Positions 6,237 to 13,201 of a stretch of DNA of 17,526 nt are shown piece by piece. The stretch covers positions 1 through 17,526 of the forward strand of contig NCBR01000015.1 of NCBI GenBank assembly GCA_002279285.1, in the 5' to 3' direction. Under the pieces are notes generated by a model. It did not search any database. It saw nothing but the letters and a program-made list of their open reading frames with translations, and had not been told where the DNA came from. Each line of letters starts with the position of its first letter. The stretch's first letter is position 1. Source of the stretch: Acidobacteria bacterium 37-71-11 (GTDB taxonomy: Bacteria; Acidobacteriota; Thermoanaerobaculia; Thermoanaerobaculales; Thermoanaerobaculaceae). The position numbers were made by a program, and so were the translations under genes.

Positions 6237-7426
6237 GACTGGTCCTCCTTCTTCTTCGGCTTGCTGGGATCCTCGAGCGCGACCTCCTCGCCGGCGACGA
6301 GCCCGGACACGATCTGCACCTTGGCAAGCGAGGCGATCCCGGTCTCGACCTTGCGCTCCTCGAACCGCTGCTTCCACGCCTCGCGCGGGTCGGGGGTCGC
6401 CTTGGGCGCCGGCGGTTTGCCGTTGCCGGCGGCGAGCGCGGCCCGCCTGACGTATACAACCTCCCCGTCCTCGCGGTGGAAGACGGACTCCACGGGCACC
6501 GCGAGCACGTGGAGCGCCTTGTCACCCTTGATCGAGACGTTGGCGGTCATGCCGGTGCGCAGCTCCTTGCCCTGGGAGTCGAGGGAGATCTCCACGTCGA
6601 ACACCTTGACCTGGTCCGCGAGGCGCGCGGCCGGAGCGATGCGCGACACCTTGGCCGGGAAGCGGACCTTGGGGTACGCGTCGAGGGTCACGACGACGGG
6701 AGCGCCGAGGCGCACCTTGCCGATGTCCACCTCGTTGATGCCGGCCTTGACCAGCATCGTCGAGAGGTCGGCGACGGTGGCGATCACCGTCCCCGCGTTG
6801 AACGAGCCGGCCCCGGTGACCGCCTCGCCGAGCTCGACCGGGCGGGTGATCACGACTCCGTCCATCGGGGCGGTGATGTTGATGCGCTGATCGGGGTTCG
6901 TGGTCACCGGGACGCCCGACGACGCCATGATCGCGGACTTCTCCCGCGCCGCGTCGAGCTCCTCGCGCGTGGTCTTGTAGCGCGTCTCGGCCGCCCGGTG
7001 CGCCTCCTCCGAGATCAGACCGTTCTTGAGCAGCTCCTGCTTGGCGAGGTAGTCCTTGCTGGCGTCGGCGAAGTCGATCTCGGCCTGGTTGACGCCGCGG
7101 CGCACGCCGGCGAGCGTCTGCGCCTGGTTGACGTCGGGCTCGATCGCGGCGAGGAGCTGGCCCTTCTTGACCACGTCGCCCTCGCGGACCGGCAGGTCGA
7201 CGACCTTCCCGGAGAGCGCCGACTTGACGTCGACCTTGACCTCGGGCTCGACCGTGCCGACGTCGAGCACCTCGACCTGCACGTCGGCGAGCGCAACCTT
7301 GCCGACCGGGGTGTCGTCCTTGACGGGAGCGGTGTTCCTGGCCCGGGCGGCCAGCGCCACCGCCGCCCCGACCACGACAACGCCGACAACCGTCCCGATC
7401 ACCCAACGCTTCCGCTTCGCCGTCAT
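6233..7426 (-). CDS. MacA/HlyD-type periplasmic adaptor subunit
   Basis: This 397-residue membrane fusion protein links the inner-membrane ABC exporter to an outer-membrane channel. After Lys/Arg residues there is one N-terminal helix (about 8-27, WVIGTVVGVVVVGAAVAL). The first half of the lipoyl-like barrel is SGKVVDLPVREGDVVKKGQ, with an alpha-hairpin around residues 97-170 and the second barrel half ITAPMDGVVI. Beta-barrel and membrane-proximal domains with LRTGMTANVSI follow, then a Lys-rich tail. The ATG at 7426 is preferred over an upstream GTG at 7447 because GGAGG sits five bases before it. It is the first gene of the operon. No outer-membrane TolC-like gene is present in the window. 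Confidence 0.92.
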   Translation of the reverse strand: MTAKRKRWVIGTVVGVVVVGAAVALAARARNTAPVKDDTPVGKVALADVQVEVLDVGTVEPEVKVDVKSALSGKVVDLPVREGDVVKKGQLLAAIEPDVNQAQTLAGVRRGVNQAEIDFADASKDYLAKQELLKNGLISEEAHRAAETRYKTTREELDAAREKSAIMASSGVPVTTNPDQRINITAPMDGVVITRPVELGEAVTGAGSFNAGTVIATVADLSTMLVKAGINEVDIGKVRLGAPVVVTLDAYPKVRFPAKVSRIAPAARLADQVKVFDVEISLDSQGKELRTGMTANVSIKGDKALHVLAVPVESVFHREDGEVVYVRRAALAAGNGKPPAPKATPDPREAWKQRFEERKVETGIASLAKVQIVSGLVAGEEVALEDPSKPKKKEDQS

Positions 7427-7517
7427 GCCCGCCTCCAAGTGTGACACCTTCCACTACGCACCAACGCGCGACAAGGTTCTCTCGCGGACCCCCGTGGACC
7501 GACCTTGCGGCAACAGG

Positions 7518-7940
7518 CTACTGCTTGGGGAGGAAGCGCTCGAGGCGGGTCTGGCTGAGGGCGGCCAGGGCGCGGCCCAGCGTCTCGTCGGGCACCAGGA
7601 AGTGGTCGGTGTCGTAGCTGGAGAGCACCATCAGCGGGATGCCGACGTCGGCCAGCGCGCGGCTCACGACCGCGAGCAAACCCACCGTCGTCAGGGGGAA
7701 CGTCGCCTCCAGGGTGAGCGCCCGCCACCCCGTCGCCACCCGCTCGACGAGCCCGCCCTGCGCCTCCACGACCTCCTCGGGCGCCACCAGGCTCACCTCG
7801 TCATGGTCGATGATCAGCGCGATCGGGGGGCCGCCGGCTGGCGGCGACGGCAACGGGTCCGGCACCGCGATCAGGCGGGCGATCGCGTAGCGCTGCGGCC
7901 ACAGCCGCACACCGACCGCGGCCCGGGCTGTTGGCGCCAT
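7518..7940 (-). CDS. ACT-domain protein (ACT_7/CASTOR-like)
   Basis: This 140-residue cytoplasmic protein has an N-terminal variable part and a C-terminal ACT-like domain. The key string is LEATFPLTTVGLLAVVSRALADVGIPLMVLSSYDTDHFLVP (starting near residue 77), typical of small stand-alone proteins with two ACT folds that sense amino acids. The earlier stretch IALIIDHDEVSLVAP (40-54) fits the first fold's signature. There is no catalytic domain, so it is probably a ligand-binding or regulatory protein. The ligand is unknown. The ATG at 7940 was chosen because an upstream in-frame start would run into the M23 gene. The Shine-Dalgarno is weak, which suggests coupling to that gene 23 bases upstream. 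Confidence 0.8.
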   Translation of the reverse strand: MAPTARAAVGVRLWPQRYAIARLIAVPDPLPSPPAGGPPIALIIDHDEVSLVAPEEVVEAQGGLVERVATGWRALTLEATFPLTTVGLLAVVSRALADVGIPLMVLSSYDTDHFLVPDETLGRALAALSQTRLERFLPKQ

Positions 7941-7963
7941 CGTGTGCTCGCCAGGGACTTCCG

Positions 7964-8842
7964 TCAGTAGGCGTCGAGGATGTAGTACAGCGGGTTCTCT
8001 TTCTCGCCGTCCTTCCACACCTCGTAGTGGAGGTGTGGGCCGGTGGTCCGGCCAGACATCCCCACCTTGCCGATCGGCTCACCACGCGTCACGTGGGCGC
8101 CCTCCTTGACCAGGAAGCGGTCGAGGTGGCCGTACATCGTGGTGTAGCCGTAGCCGTGGTTGATCTTCAGCAGCCTCCCGTAGCCGGCGTCGCGTGCGGC
8201 ATACACCACGACCCCGTCGGCCGGCGCCGTGACGACCGTGCCGTACGCCACCGAGATGTCGAGGCCGTCGTGGAACGCCGGCTTGTGCGTAATCGGGTCC
8301 ATCCGGGGCCCGAAGCCGTCCGTGATCACGCCCACGACCGGCGCCACCACGGGGGTGTGCGAGAGCATCATCGCCTGGTCCGAGAGCCGTTGCTCGACCT
8401 TGGCAAGCTCTTTGTCCAGCTGGTCCTGCCGCCGCAGCAACGTTCCGGGCTCGGCCGCCAACTTATTGAGCGGCCCGCCGCTGCCGACCACCCCCAGGCC
8501 GGGGTTCGAGGTGTCCGAGAACAGGTTGGCGACCCCGGCGGCGATCGCCAGCGCCTTGGTGCGTTGCTCGAACTGCGTCAGGCGCACCTGCACCTGACCG
8601 ACGGTCTCCTCGAGGCGCTGGTTGTTCTTCTTGAGCTGCTTGTTCTCGCTCTGAAGGGAACGGTACATCGCCCGCTGCCGCAGGAAACTGCCGGAGGCCA
8701 CGAGCGACACGATCGCGAGGACCCCGACCGTAATACCCAGTACCATCAACGACTTGAGCAGCACGGGGGAGAGCTGGATCTTGAAGACCTTGCCGTGGGC
8801 GTGCGGGACGATGATGATGGTGCTGTGCCGTTTTTCAGCCAC
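7964..8842 (-). CDS. M23 (LytM-type) peptidoglycan endopeptidase, membrane-anchored
   Basis: This 292-residue protein has a short cytoplasmic N-terminus, one transmembrane helix (about 28-52), a coiled coil (about 58-95) and a C-terminal M23 zinc metallopeptidase domain (about 168-285). The zinc ligands and catalytic residues are H191 and D195 in HDGLDISVAYGT, H239 in YGHL, and H270/H272 in HLHYEVW; all are intact. It either cleaves peptide cross-links in the periplasm or acts as an envelope-division regulator. The GTG at 8842 is chosen because GAAGGAGG stands eight bases ahead; upstream in-frame starts lack such a site. It is divergent from the gene at 9046. The 203-bp gap between them has a TTGACA (minus strand, 8947-8942) but no good partner -10 at 17 bases. 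Confidence 0.93.
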   Translation of the reverse strand: MAEKRHSTIIIVPHAHGKVFKIQLSPVLLKSLMVLGITVGVLAIVSLVASGSFLRQRAMYRSLQSENKQLKKNNQRLEETVGQVQVRLTQFEQRTKALAIAAGVANLFSDTSNPGLGVVGSGGPLNKLAAEPGTLLRRQDQLDKELAKVEQRLSDQAMMLSHTPVVAPVVGVITDGFGPRMDPITHKPAFHDGLDISVAYGTVVTAPADGVVVYAARDAGYGRLLKINHGYGYTTMYGHLDRFLVKEGAHVTRGEPIGKVGMSGRTTGPHLHYEVWKDGEKENPLYYILDAY

Positions 8843-9045
8843 GCCTCGCACCTCCTTCAAAGTAGAATCGAAAATCAGCCCACGCACCCTTGCACGCTGG
8901 ACCTGTTGCGGGGCCGAATGCTGCCACACACAATCGGCCGCTGTCAAGGCGGCGAGCGTAAACTGTTCATGGTTCTCAACAAAGCGGCGCCAGCCGCGGC
9001 CGCCAGCCGCATGGCGGCCCACCGGCGGCCCCGGAAAGGAGACCC

Positions 9046-9354
9046 ATGCTGCTGGCCGAGTTCTCGATCTCACCCATGGACAAGGGGGCGAGCGTCTCGC
9101 CCTGGGTCGCCCGCTCCATCGACGTCATCGACCGATCGGGGCTGCCGTACCGGCTCGGCCCGATGGGCACCACGGTCGAGGGGGAGTGGGACGAGGTGAT
9201 GGCCGTCGTCAAGGCGTGTTTCGAGCGCATGGCCGCCGACTGCGAGCGGATCAGCATTACCTTCAAGGGCGACTGGCGCCGCGGCGGCGGGGGCCGGCTG
9301 ACCGCCAAGATCGCCAAGGTGGAGGCCACCCTGGGCCGCAAGCTCAGGACGTGA
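9046..9354 (+). CDS. Thiamine-binding family protein (DUF77/MTH1187)
   Basis: This 102-residue protein matches the small Thiamine_BP/YkoF-like family: LAEFSISPMDKGASVSPWVA at the N-terminus, then I-DRSGLPYRLGPMGTTVEGEWDEVM, the usual core. Family members form ferredoxin-like multimers that bind thiamine or related pyrimidines; their physiological role is poorly defined. The length is typical and all core motifs are present. The start has AAGGAG six bases upstream. It is transcribed alone; its downstream side is a dispersed repeat and the toxin-antitoxin promoter. Confidence 0.9.
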   Translation: MLLAEFSISPMDKGASVSPWVARSIDVIDRSGLPYRLGPMGTTVEGEWDEVMAVVKACFERMAADCERISITFKGDWRRGGGGRLTAKIAKVEATLGRKLRT

Positions 9355-9356
9355 AC

Positions 9357-9456
9357 CGGGGTCCGGAGAAGCGACGACGTGGGTCGTGGTTCGTGGGTCG
9401 AGAAGACGAAGGCGTGGCCGGTGGCCGGAAAGACCGGGGTCAGGGGCCGGGTCTCC
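9357..9456 (+). repeat. Dispersed GTGG-rich intergenic repeat, copy 2
   Basis: It begins CCGGGGTCCGG right after the preceding stop, has the core GACGTGGGTCGTGG (9376-9389, identical to 2922-2935), then a second AGAAGACG string and AAGACCGGGGTC (9430-9441, identical to 2884-2895) followed by GGGCCGGGTCTCCG. The order of modules is shuffled relative to copy 1. It ends seven bases or so before the toxin-antitoxin promoter. Confidence 0.75.
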
Positions 9457-9462
9457 GATTGG

Positions 9463-9491
9463 TTGACAACTCGTACGAGATAACGTACGTT
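9463..9491 (+). promoter_or_regulatory. Toxin-antitoxin promoter with YefM-like paired operator
   Basis: A consensus -35 TTGACA (9463-9468) is followed 17 bases later by a weak -10 TACGTT (9486-9491). Between and over them lie two palindromes, TCGTACGA (9471-9478) and ACGTACGT (9483-9490). Their CGTACG cores are centred 12 bp apart. Two GTAC-core palindromes with 12-bp centre spacing match the known arrangement of the E. coli yefM-yoeB operator (TGTACA cores). The expected regulation is autorepression by antitoxin, strengthened by toxin. Confidence 0.7.
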
Positions 9492-9507
9492 CCCTCGTGG
9501 GGGTCAC

Positions 9508-9750
9508 ATGGCACCAATTCGGGTCAGCGAGGCGCGCGATCACCTGTACCGGCTGGTGGACGAGGTGGCCGAATCGCACGAGCCGGTCGTCATCGCCGGC
9601 AAGCGTGGCAGCGCGGTGCTCGTTTCCGAGGACGACTGGCGGGCGATTCAGGAAACGATCCACCTGCTCTCGATCCCCGGCATGCGCGAGTCGATCCGCG
9701 AAGGTCTGGCGGCGCCTGTGGACGGGTGCGAGACGGAGCCCGGCTGGTGA
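9508..9750 (+). CDS. Type II antitoxin, Phd/YefM family
   Basis: This 80-residue antitoxin binds and neutralises the RNase encoded next and should repress its own promoter. The N-terminal Phd/YefM DNA-binding and dimer domain is clear: IRVSEARDHLYRLVDEVAE (4-22), EPVVIAGKRGSAVLVSEDDW (25-44), then a helix (IQETIHLLS, 47-55). A flexible acidic C-terminus follows. The ATG at 9508 is the only reasonable start; a G-rich stretch (9498-9503) may serve as ribosome site. The stop overlaps the toxin's GTG. Twelve-bp-spaced GTAC palindromes in the promoter strengthen the YefM reading. Confidence 0.93.
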   Translation: MAPIRVSEARDHLYRLVDEVAESHEPVVIAGKRGSAVLVSEDDWRAIQETIHLLSIPGMRESIREGLAAPVDGCETEPGW

Positions 9751-10019
9751 AACGCCGAGCGTGGCGTGTCGTTTTCACCAAACAGGCGCAGAAGGACGCC
9801 AAGAAGCTCGCGGCGGCCGGCCTGCAGGAGAAGGCGCAACGCCTGCTCGACATCCTCGCCGAGGATCCGCTGCGACAACCGCCGCGGTTCGAGAAACTCG
9901 TCGGCGACCTCACCGGCGCCTACTCGCGCCGCATCAACATCCAGCACCGCTGCGTCTACCAGATCCTCGATGACGTCCGCGCCGTCAAGGTTCTGCGCCT
10001 GTGGACCCACTACGAGTAG
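9747..10019 (+). CDS. Type II toxin, YoeB/Txe-like ribosome-dependent mRNA interferase
   Basis: This 90-residue toxin is in the RelE superfamily, Txe/YoeB branch. It is expected to cleave mRNA in the ribosomal A site and stop translation until neutralised. Hallmarks are WRVVFTKQAQKDAKKL at the N-terminus, E49 in FEKLVGDL, the YSRRINIQHRCVYQI core (R68) and H88 in the C-terminal THYE. These line up with YoeB Glu46, Arg65 and His83, so the catalytic set looks intact. It starts at a GTG overlapping the antitoxin stop (GTGA), giving coupled translation. A much longer in-frame ORF from 8754 is spurious. It is followed by a repeat and a hairpin-rich gap. Confidence 0.93.
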   Translation: MKRRAWRVVFTKQAQKDAKKLAAAGLQEKAQRLLDILAEDPLRQPPRFEKLVGDLTGAYSRRINIQHRCVYQILDDVRAVKVLRLWTHYE

Positions 10020-10070
10020 CACCGGCGTTGGCACCTACCGGCCCAAGTACGTGCAGCCGCGCCAATGGAG

Positions 10071-10120
10071 AGGCCGGGGTTCGGGGCTCGGGCACAGCGA
10101 AGACGTGGGCCGTGGTCATA
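10071..10120 (+). repeat. Dispersed GTGG-rich intergenic repeat, copy 3
   Basis: A short copy: CCGGGGTTCGGGGCTCGGG, then GAAGACGTGG (10099-10108, identical to 2919-2928) and GCCGTGGTCAT. It has the same orientation as copy 2 and lies on the other side of the toxin-antitoxin pair, 50 bases past the toxin stop. Confidence 0.7.
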
Positions 10121-10127
10121 GCCGACC

Positions 10128-10345
10128 GCGCCGGCCGCAGGCCGCGCAGCCAGGAGCGCCCCCCTCGAAGACGAGAAGGTCAACGGTAGGCAGGGCTTCG
10201 CAGCTGGGGGCGCGTAGCCGCGCCGCCGCCGTTGGGCCAGCTGCAAGGCGCGCAAGCCGGTCGCACCGGAGGCGTACCCGGAGGGTACGCTGAGGATGCG
10301 AGCCGGCGCAGCGCAACGCAGCAGATGGTCCGACGCCGGCGGCGC
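10128..10345. other. Hairpin-rich intergenic element, possibly a structured repeat or RNA
   Basis: Between the toxin stop (10019) and the aldehyde dehydrogenase end (10361) lie 341 gene-free bases. Beyond repeat copy 3 they hold a run of stems: CGGCC/GGCCG (10132-10144), CTCG/CGAG (10164-10175), CAGCTGG/CCAGCTG (10201-10207 with 10237-10243), CCGGT/ACCGG (10257-10269) and a perfect 8-bp GCGTACCC/GGGTACGC with a three-base loop (10272-10290). Open frames here are shadows. The density of short hairpins suggests a mobile structured element or an RNA, but the family is not recognised and GC-rich DNA forms such stems easily. Confidence 0.4.
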
Positions 10346-10360
10346 CCCCGGCGGGGCCGG

Positions 10361-11782
10361 TCACATCGTGGGCAAGTAGAAGCAGATCACCTTCGGCTCC
10401 GTCATCTCCTGGAGGGAGAACTTCACCCCTTCGCGGCCGAGCCCCGAGTTCTTGATCCCGCCGAACGGCATCGAGTCGAGGCGGTAGTCGGTCGAGTCGT
10501 TGATCATCACGCCGCCGGCGTCGAGGCCGAGCGCGAGCTTGAACGCCATGTCCACGTCGCGGGTGAACAGCGCCGCGTGCAGCCCGAACGGCAGCGAGTT
10601 CGCCTCCGCGAGCGCCTCCTCGGCGCTGGCCACCGGGTAGAGGTTCACGGTCGGCCCGAACACCTCCTCGCGGTGGATCGTCGCTGTCTGGGGCACGTTC
10701 TCGATCACCGTCGGCTGCATCAGCGCTCCCGTGCGGCCGCCGCCGATGAGCACCCTGGCGCCGGCCTGCTTCGCCTCGGCGACCCAGCGCTCGACGCGCT
10801 TGGCTTCGCCCTCGGTGATCATCGGCCCCATGTCCGTCTCGTCCTTCATCTTGTCGCCGATCTTGTACGTGGCGGTGAACTCCACCATACCGTCGCGGAA
10901 CGCGGCGTAGACCTCCCGGTGGACGTAGATGCGCTGGACGCCGATGCAGTTCTGGCCCGCGGCCCAGAACGCCCCCGACACGCACGTCTCGGCCGCCCAA
11001 CGGACGTCGGCGTCGTTCCACACGATCACCGGCGAGTTGGAGCCGAGCTCCATCCCGATCTTCTTGATCCCCGCGAGCTTCGTGATCCGCTGCCCGGCCT
11101 CGAGGCCGCCGGTGAACGAGATCATCCGCACCCGCGGGTCGGCCACCAGCGCGTCGCCGATCTCGGCGCCGTGGCCCGTGATCGTCTGCAGCACGAGCGG
11201 CGGCAGCCCCGCCTCGAGGAACGCCTCGGTGAGCTTCAGCGCCGACAACGGCGTCACCGTCGCGGGCTTGAGCACCACCGCGTTGCCGGCCGCGATCGCC
11301 GGGCCCAGCTTGTGCGCCACCAGGTTGAGCGGGTCGTTGAACGGCGTGATCGCCAGCACGACCCCGATCGGCACCCGCTGGTAGTACCCCACGCGCTTCT
11401 CGCCGCCGGGGAACGAGTCGAACGGGATCGTCTCGCCCGAGATGCGCTTGGCCTCCTCGGCGGAGATCGTCAGCGTGTTGACGCAGCGCCGCGCCTCCTT
11501 GCGCGCCTCGCGGATCGTCTTGGAGCCCTCCCGGGCGATGGTGGCGGCGAACTCCTCGAGGCGGCCCTGCACGATCGCGGCGGTCTTGGCCAGCACCTGC
11601 GCCCGGTCGTAGGCCGTCATCCTGCGCGCGACCTCGAACCCCTTGACCGCCGCTGCGAGCGCCGTCTCCACGTCGGCGGCGGACGCGCGCGGCACGCTGT
11701 CGATCACGCTGTTGTCGAACGGGTCGCGGACCTCGATCGTCGTGTCGCGGTCCACCCACGAGCCGGCGAGCAGCATCTTCAT
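10361..11782 (-). CDS. NAD(P)-dependent aldehyde dehydrogenase
   Basis: This 473-residue cytoplasmic enzyme oxidises an aldehyde to an acid. Residues visible are N149 (ITPFNDP), K172 (LKPA), the FTGG nucleotide-binding loop (223-226), general-base E245 (MELGSNSP) and nucleophile C279 (GQNCIG), with EEVFGPTVNLYP and MPFGGIKNSGLGREG near the C-terminus. All catalytic residues are present. The FNDPLNLVAHKLGPAIAAGN form is seen in the lactaldehyde/GapN/phosphonoacetaldehyde dehydrogenase side of the family. The substrate cannot be told. The ATG overlaps the stop of homoserine dehydrogenase by 4 bases, so the two are made together, which raises the possibility of a substrate linked to aspartate-semialdehyde or homoserine metabolism; that is inference. 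Confidence 0.93.
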   Translation of the reverse strand: MKMLLAGSWVDRDTTIEVRDPFDNSVIDSVPRASAADVETALAAAVKGFEVARRMTAYDRAQVLAKTAAIVQGRLEEFAATIAREGSKTIREARKEARRCVNTLTISAEEAKRISGETIPFDSFPGGEKRVGYYQRVPIGVVLAITPFNDPLNLVAHKLGPAIAAGNAVVLKPATVTPLSALKLTEAFLEAGLPPLVLQTITGHGAEIGDALVADPRVRMISFTGGLEAGQRITKLAGIKKIGMELGSNSPVIVWNDADVRWAAETCVSGAFWAAGQNCIGVQRIYVHREVYAAFRDGMVEFTATYKIGDKMKDETDMGPMITEGEAKRVERWVAEAKQAGARVLIGGGRTGALMQPTVIENVPQTATIHREEVFGPTVNLYPVASAEEALAEANSLPFGLHAALFTRDVDMAFKLALGLDAGGVMINDSTDYRLDSMPFGGIKNSGLGREGVKFSLQEMTEPKVICFYLPTM

Positions 11783-12804
11783 GAGCGCCTCCGCACGATC
11801 GTCAGCAGATCGGCGAGCATGGCGAATCCGGTTTGCGCCCGCCCGGCGCCCGGGCCGACGACCGTGACCTCGCCGAGGGCGCTGGTTCTAATCGCGACCG
11901 CGTTGGTCGCGCCCATCACCCCGGCGAGCGGCTGGCCCATGTCCACCAGGCGCGGGGCCACGCTGGCCTTCACCGTTCCGCCCTCCCGCCACACCCGCCC
12001 GATCAGCTTGTACCGCTTGCCCTCGGCCTTGGCGCGGGCGATGTCGGCCGCGGTGATTGTCGTGATCCCATCGCACGGGCTGTCGCCCGGCTCGAGCGCG
12101 GCGCCGAACACGACGTTGGCGAGGATCGTCACCTTGGCGAGCGCGTCCCACCCCAGCACGTCGGCGTCGGGGACGGCTTCGGCGTACCCCAGCGCCTGCG
12201 CCTTGGCGAGCGCGTTCTCGTACGAGAGGCCCTCCTCCATCCGCGTCAGGATGTAGTTCGTCGTCCCGTTGAGGATCCCCTGCATCTCGAGGACCTCCGC
12301 GCCGGCCAGGGTGTCGCGGACGAGGTTGAGCACGGGCGTGCCGCTCATCACCGTCCCCTCGAACAGGAACTCGGCGCCATGCGCCTGGGCGAGGGCGGCC
12401 AGCTCGCGGTAGTGGAGCGCGAGCGGCCCCTTGTTGGTCGTGACGACGTGGACGCCGCGCTCGAGCGCCACCCTGATGTGGCTGGTGGCCGGCTCGCCCG
12501 TCTTGATGTCGGTGTAGGTCGCCTCGAGCAGCACGTCGGCCTCGGCGTGTCGCGCCATCGCGAGGGCGTCCCAACCCTGGCCGCCGCGGTCGAGCGCCGC
12601 GATCGACTCGCCCTTGGCCGCCAGCGCGAGCGCCCCGGCGAGGTCGATCCCACCCGGGTCGTACGCGCTCCCCTTCGCCGTGTCGGCGATCCCGGTGACC
12701 GTCCACTCGAAGCCGTACCGCGCGGCCAGCTCGTCGCGCCCGGCGAGCAGCAGCTCCGCGAGCCCCTGCCCCACCGTCCCGAACCCGATGAACACCAATC
12801 GCAT
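11779..12804 (-). CDS. hom: Homoserine dehydrogenase (no ACT domain)
   Basis: This 341-residue enzyme reduces aspartate 4-semialdehyde to homoserine, the branch point to threonine and methionine. It has an N-terminal Rossmann motif GFGTVGQG (7-14), TTNKGP with K125, EGTVMSGTPVLN (149-160), the family signature GILNGTTNYIL (176-186) and D220/K224 in the catalytic region (GWDALAKV). It stops after the catalytic domain, so it lacks both the fused aspartokinase and the C-terminal ACT domain that confers threonine feedback. AGGAGG lies six bases before the ATG. It is the first gene of a two-gene unit with the aldehyde dehydrogenase. Methionine/cysteine-type PLP chemistry is encoded next upstream on the same strand. 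Confidence 0.95.
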   Translation of the reverse strand: MRLVFIGFGTVGQGLAELLLAGRDELAARYGFEWTVTGIADTAKGSAYDPGGIDLAGALALAAKGESIAALDRGGQGWDALAMARHAEADVLLEATYTDIKTGEPATSHIRVALERGVHVVTTNKGPLALHYRELAALAQAHGAEFLFEGTVMSGTPVLNLVRDTLAGAEVLEMQGILNGTTNYILTRMEEGLSYENALAKAQALGYAEAVPDADVLGWDALAKVTILANVVFGAALEPGDSPCDGITTITAADIARAKAEGKRYKLIGRVWREGGTVKASVAPRLVDMGQPLAGVMGATNAVAIRTSALGEVTVVGPGAGRAQTGFAMLADLLTIVRRRS

Positions 12805-12996
12805 GCCACCCTCCTGCCGTTCGTGTCTCGTACCAATCTACCGTCGGTCGTCGAGGAACGCTTCTCATTCTCCTGAAAGTCTTCCGGATAACTCGGCCTA
12901 CGCCCTCCATCCCCAGACGCTCGTGGCGATCGGTGTGCCCAGACTGATGAAGCGCGAGGGTCGAGGCGATCTCCCACCCGACCCAGCTCGTATAGG

Positions 12997-13014
12997 CGCG
13001 GGCTTCAGCCTGCG
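12997..13014 (+). repeat. REP-like palindrome (single copy in window)
   Basis: CGCGGGC (12997-13003) pairs with GCCTGCG (13008-13014) around a TTCA loop, with one G-T wobble. The form 'GCGGGCTTCAGCC(C/T)GC', preceded by TATAGG, resembles short palindromes scattered in intergenic DNA of several high-GC phyla. Only one copy is in this window, so its repeat status is inferred from general resemblance. Confidence 0.4.
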
Positions 13015-13201
13015 GTCTCCCAAACGATGACCATTGGCTCCTCCACCTGCCCGAACCATGCTACGGCGATATTTCGAAGGTACGGCCCAAGGCAGCCTCA
13101 CGGGGAGTGCTCGGCGCATTTGTACCACCGAGTTTTTAACCCTCAACGCAAGCTGATCCCACCCCGCCCTCGCCCACCCCAAGGCGAGAGACCACTTGGA
13201 C

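Noticed and set aside
7441..7447. GTG at 7447 as the start of the adaptor gene
   Set aside because: The ATG at 7426 has GGAGG five bases upstream and a normal Lys/Arg-rich N-terminus followed by a helix; the GTG lacks a site.
8754..10019. A single 421-codon plus-strand frame ending at the toxin stop
   Set aside because: It crosses antisense peptidase sequence, an out-of-frame thiamine-binding gene and the TA promoter; only its last 91 codons (from 9747) form a real gene.
11643..11867. Other short plus-strand frames over the aldehyde dehydrogenase start
   Set aside because: No ribosome site and no recognisable protein; antisense shadow.
10232..12256. Plus-strand open frame of 674 codons opposite aldehyde and homoserine dehydrogenases
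   Set aside because: Antisense shadow with low-complexity composition; the minus-strand enzymes have complete catalytic motifs.
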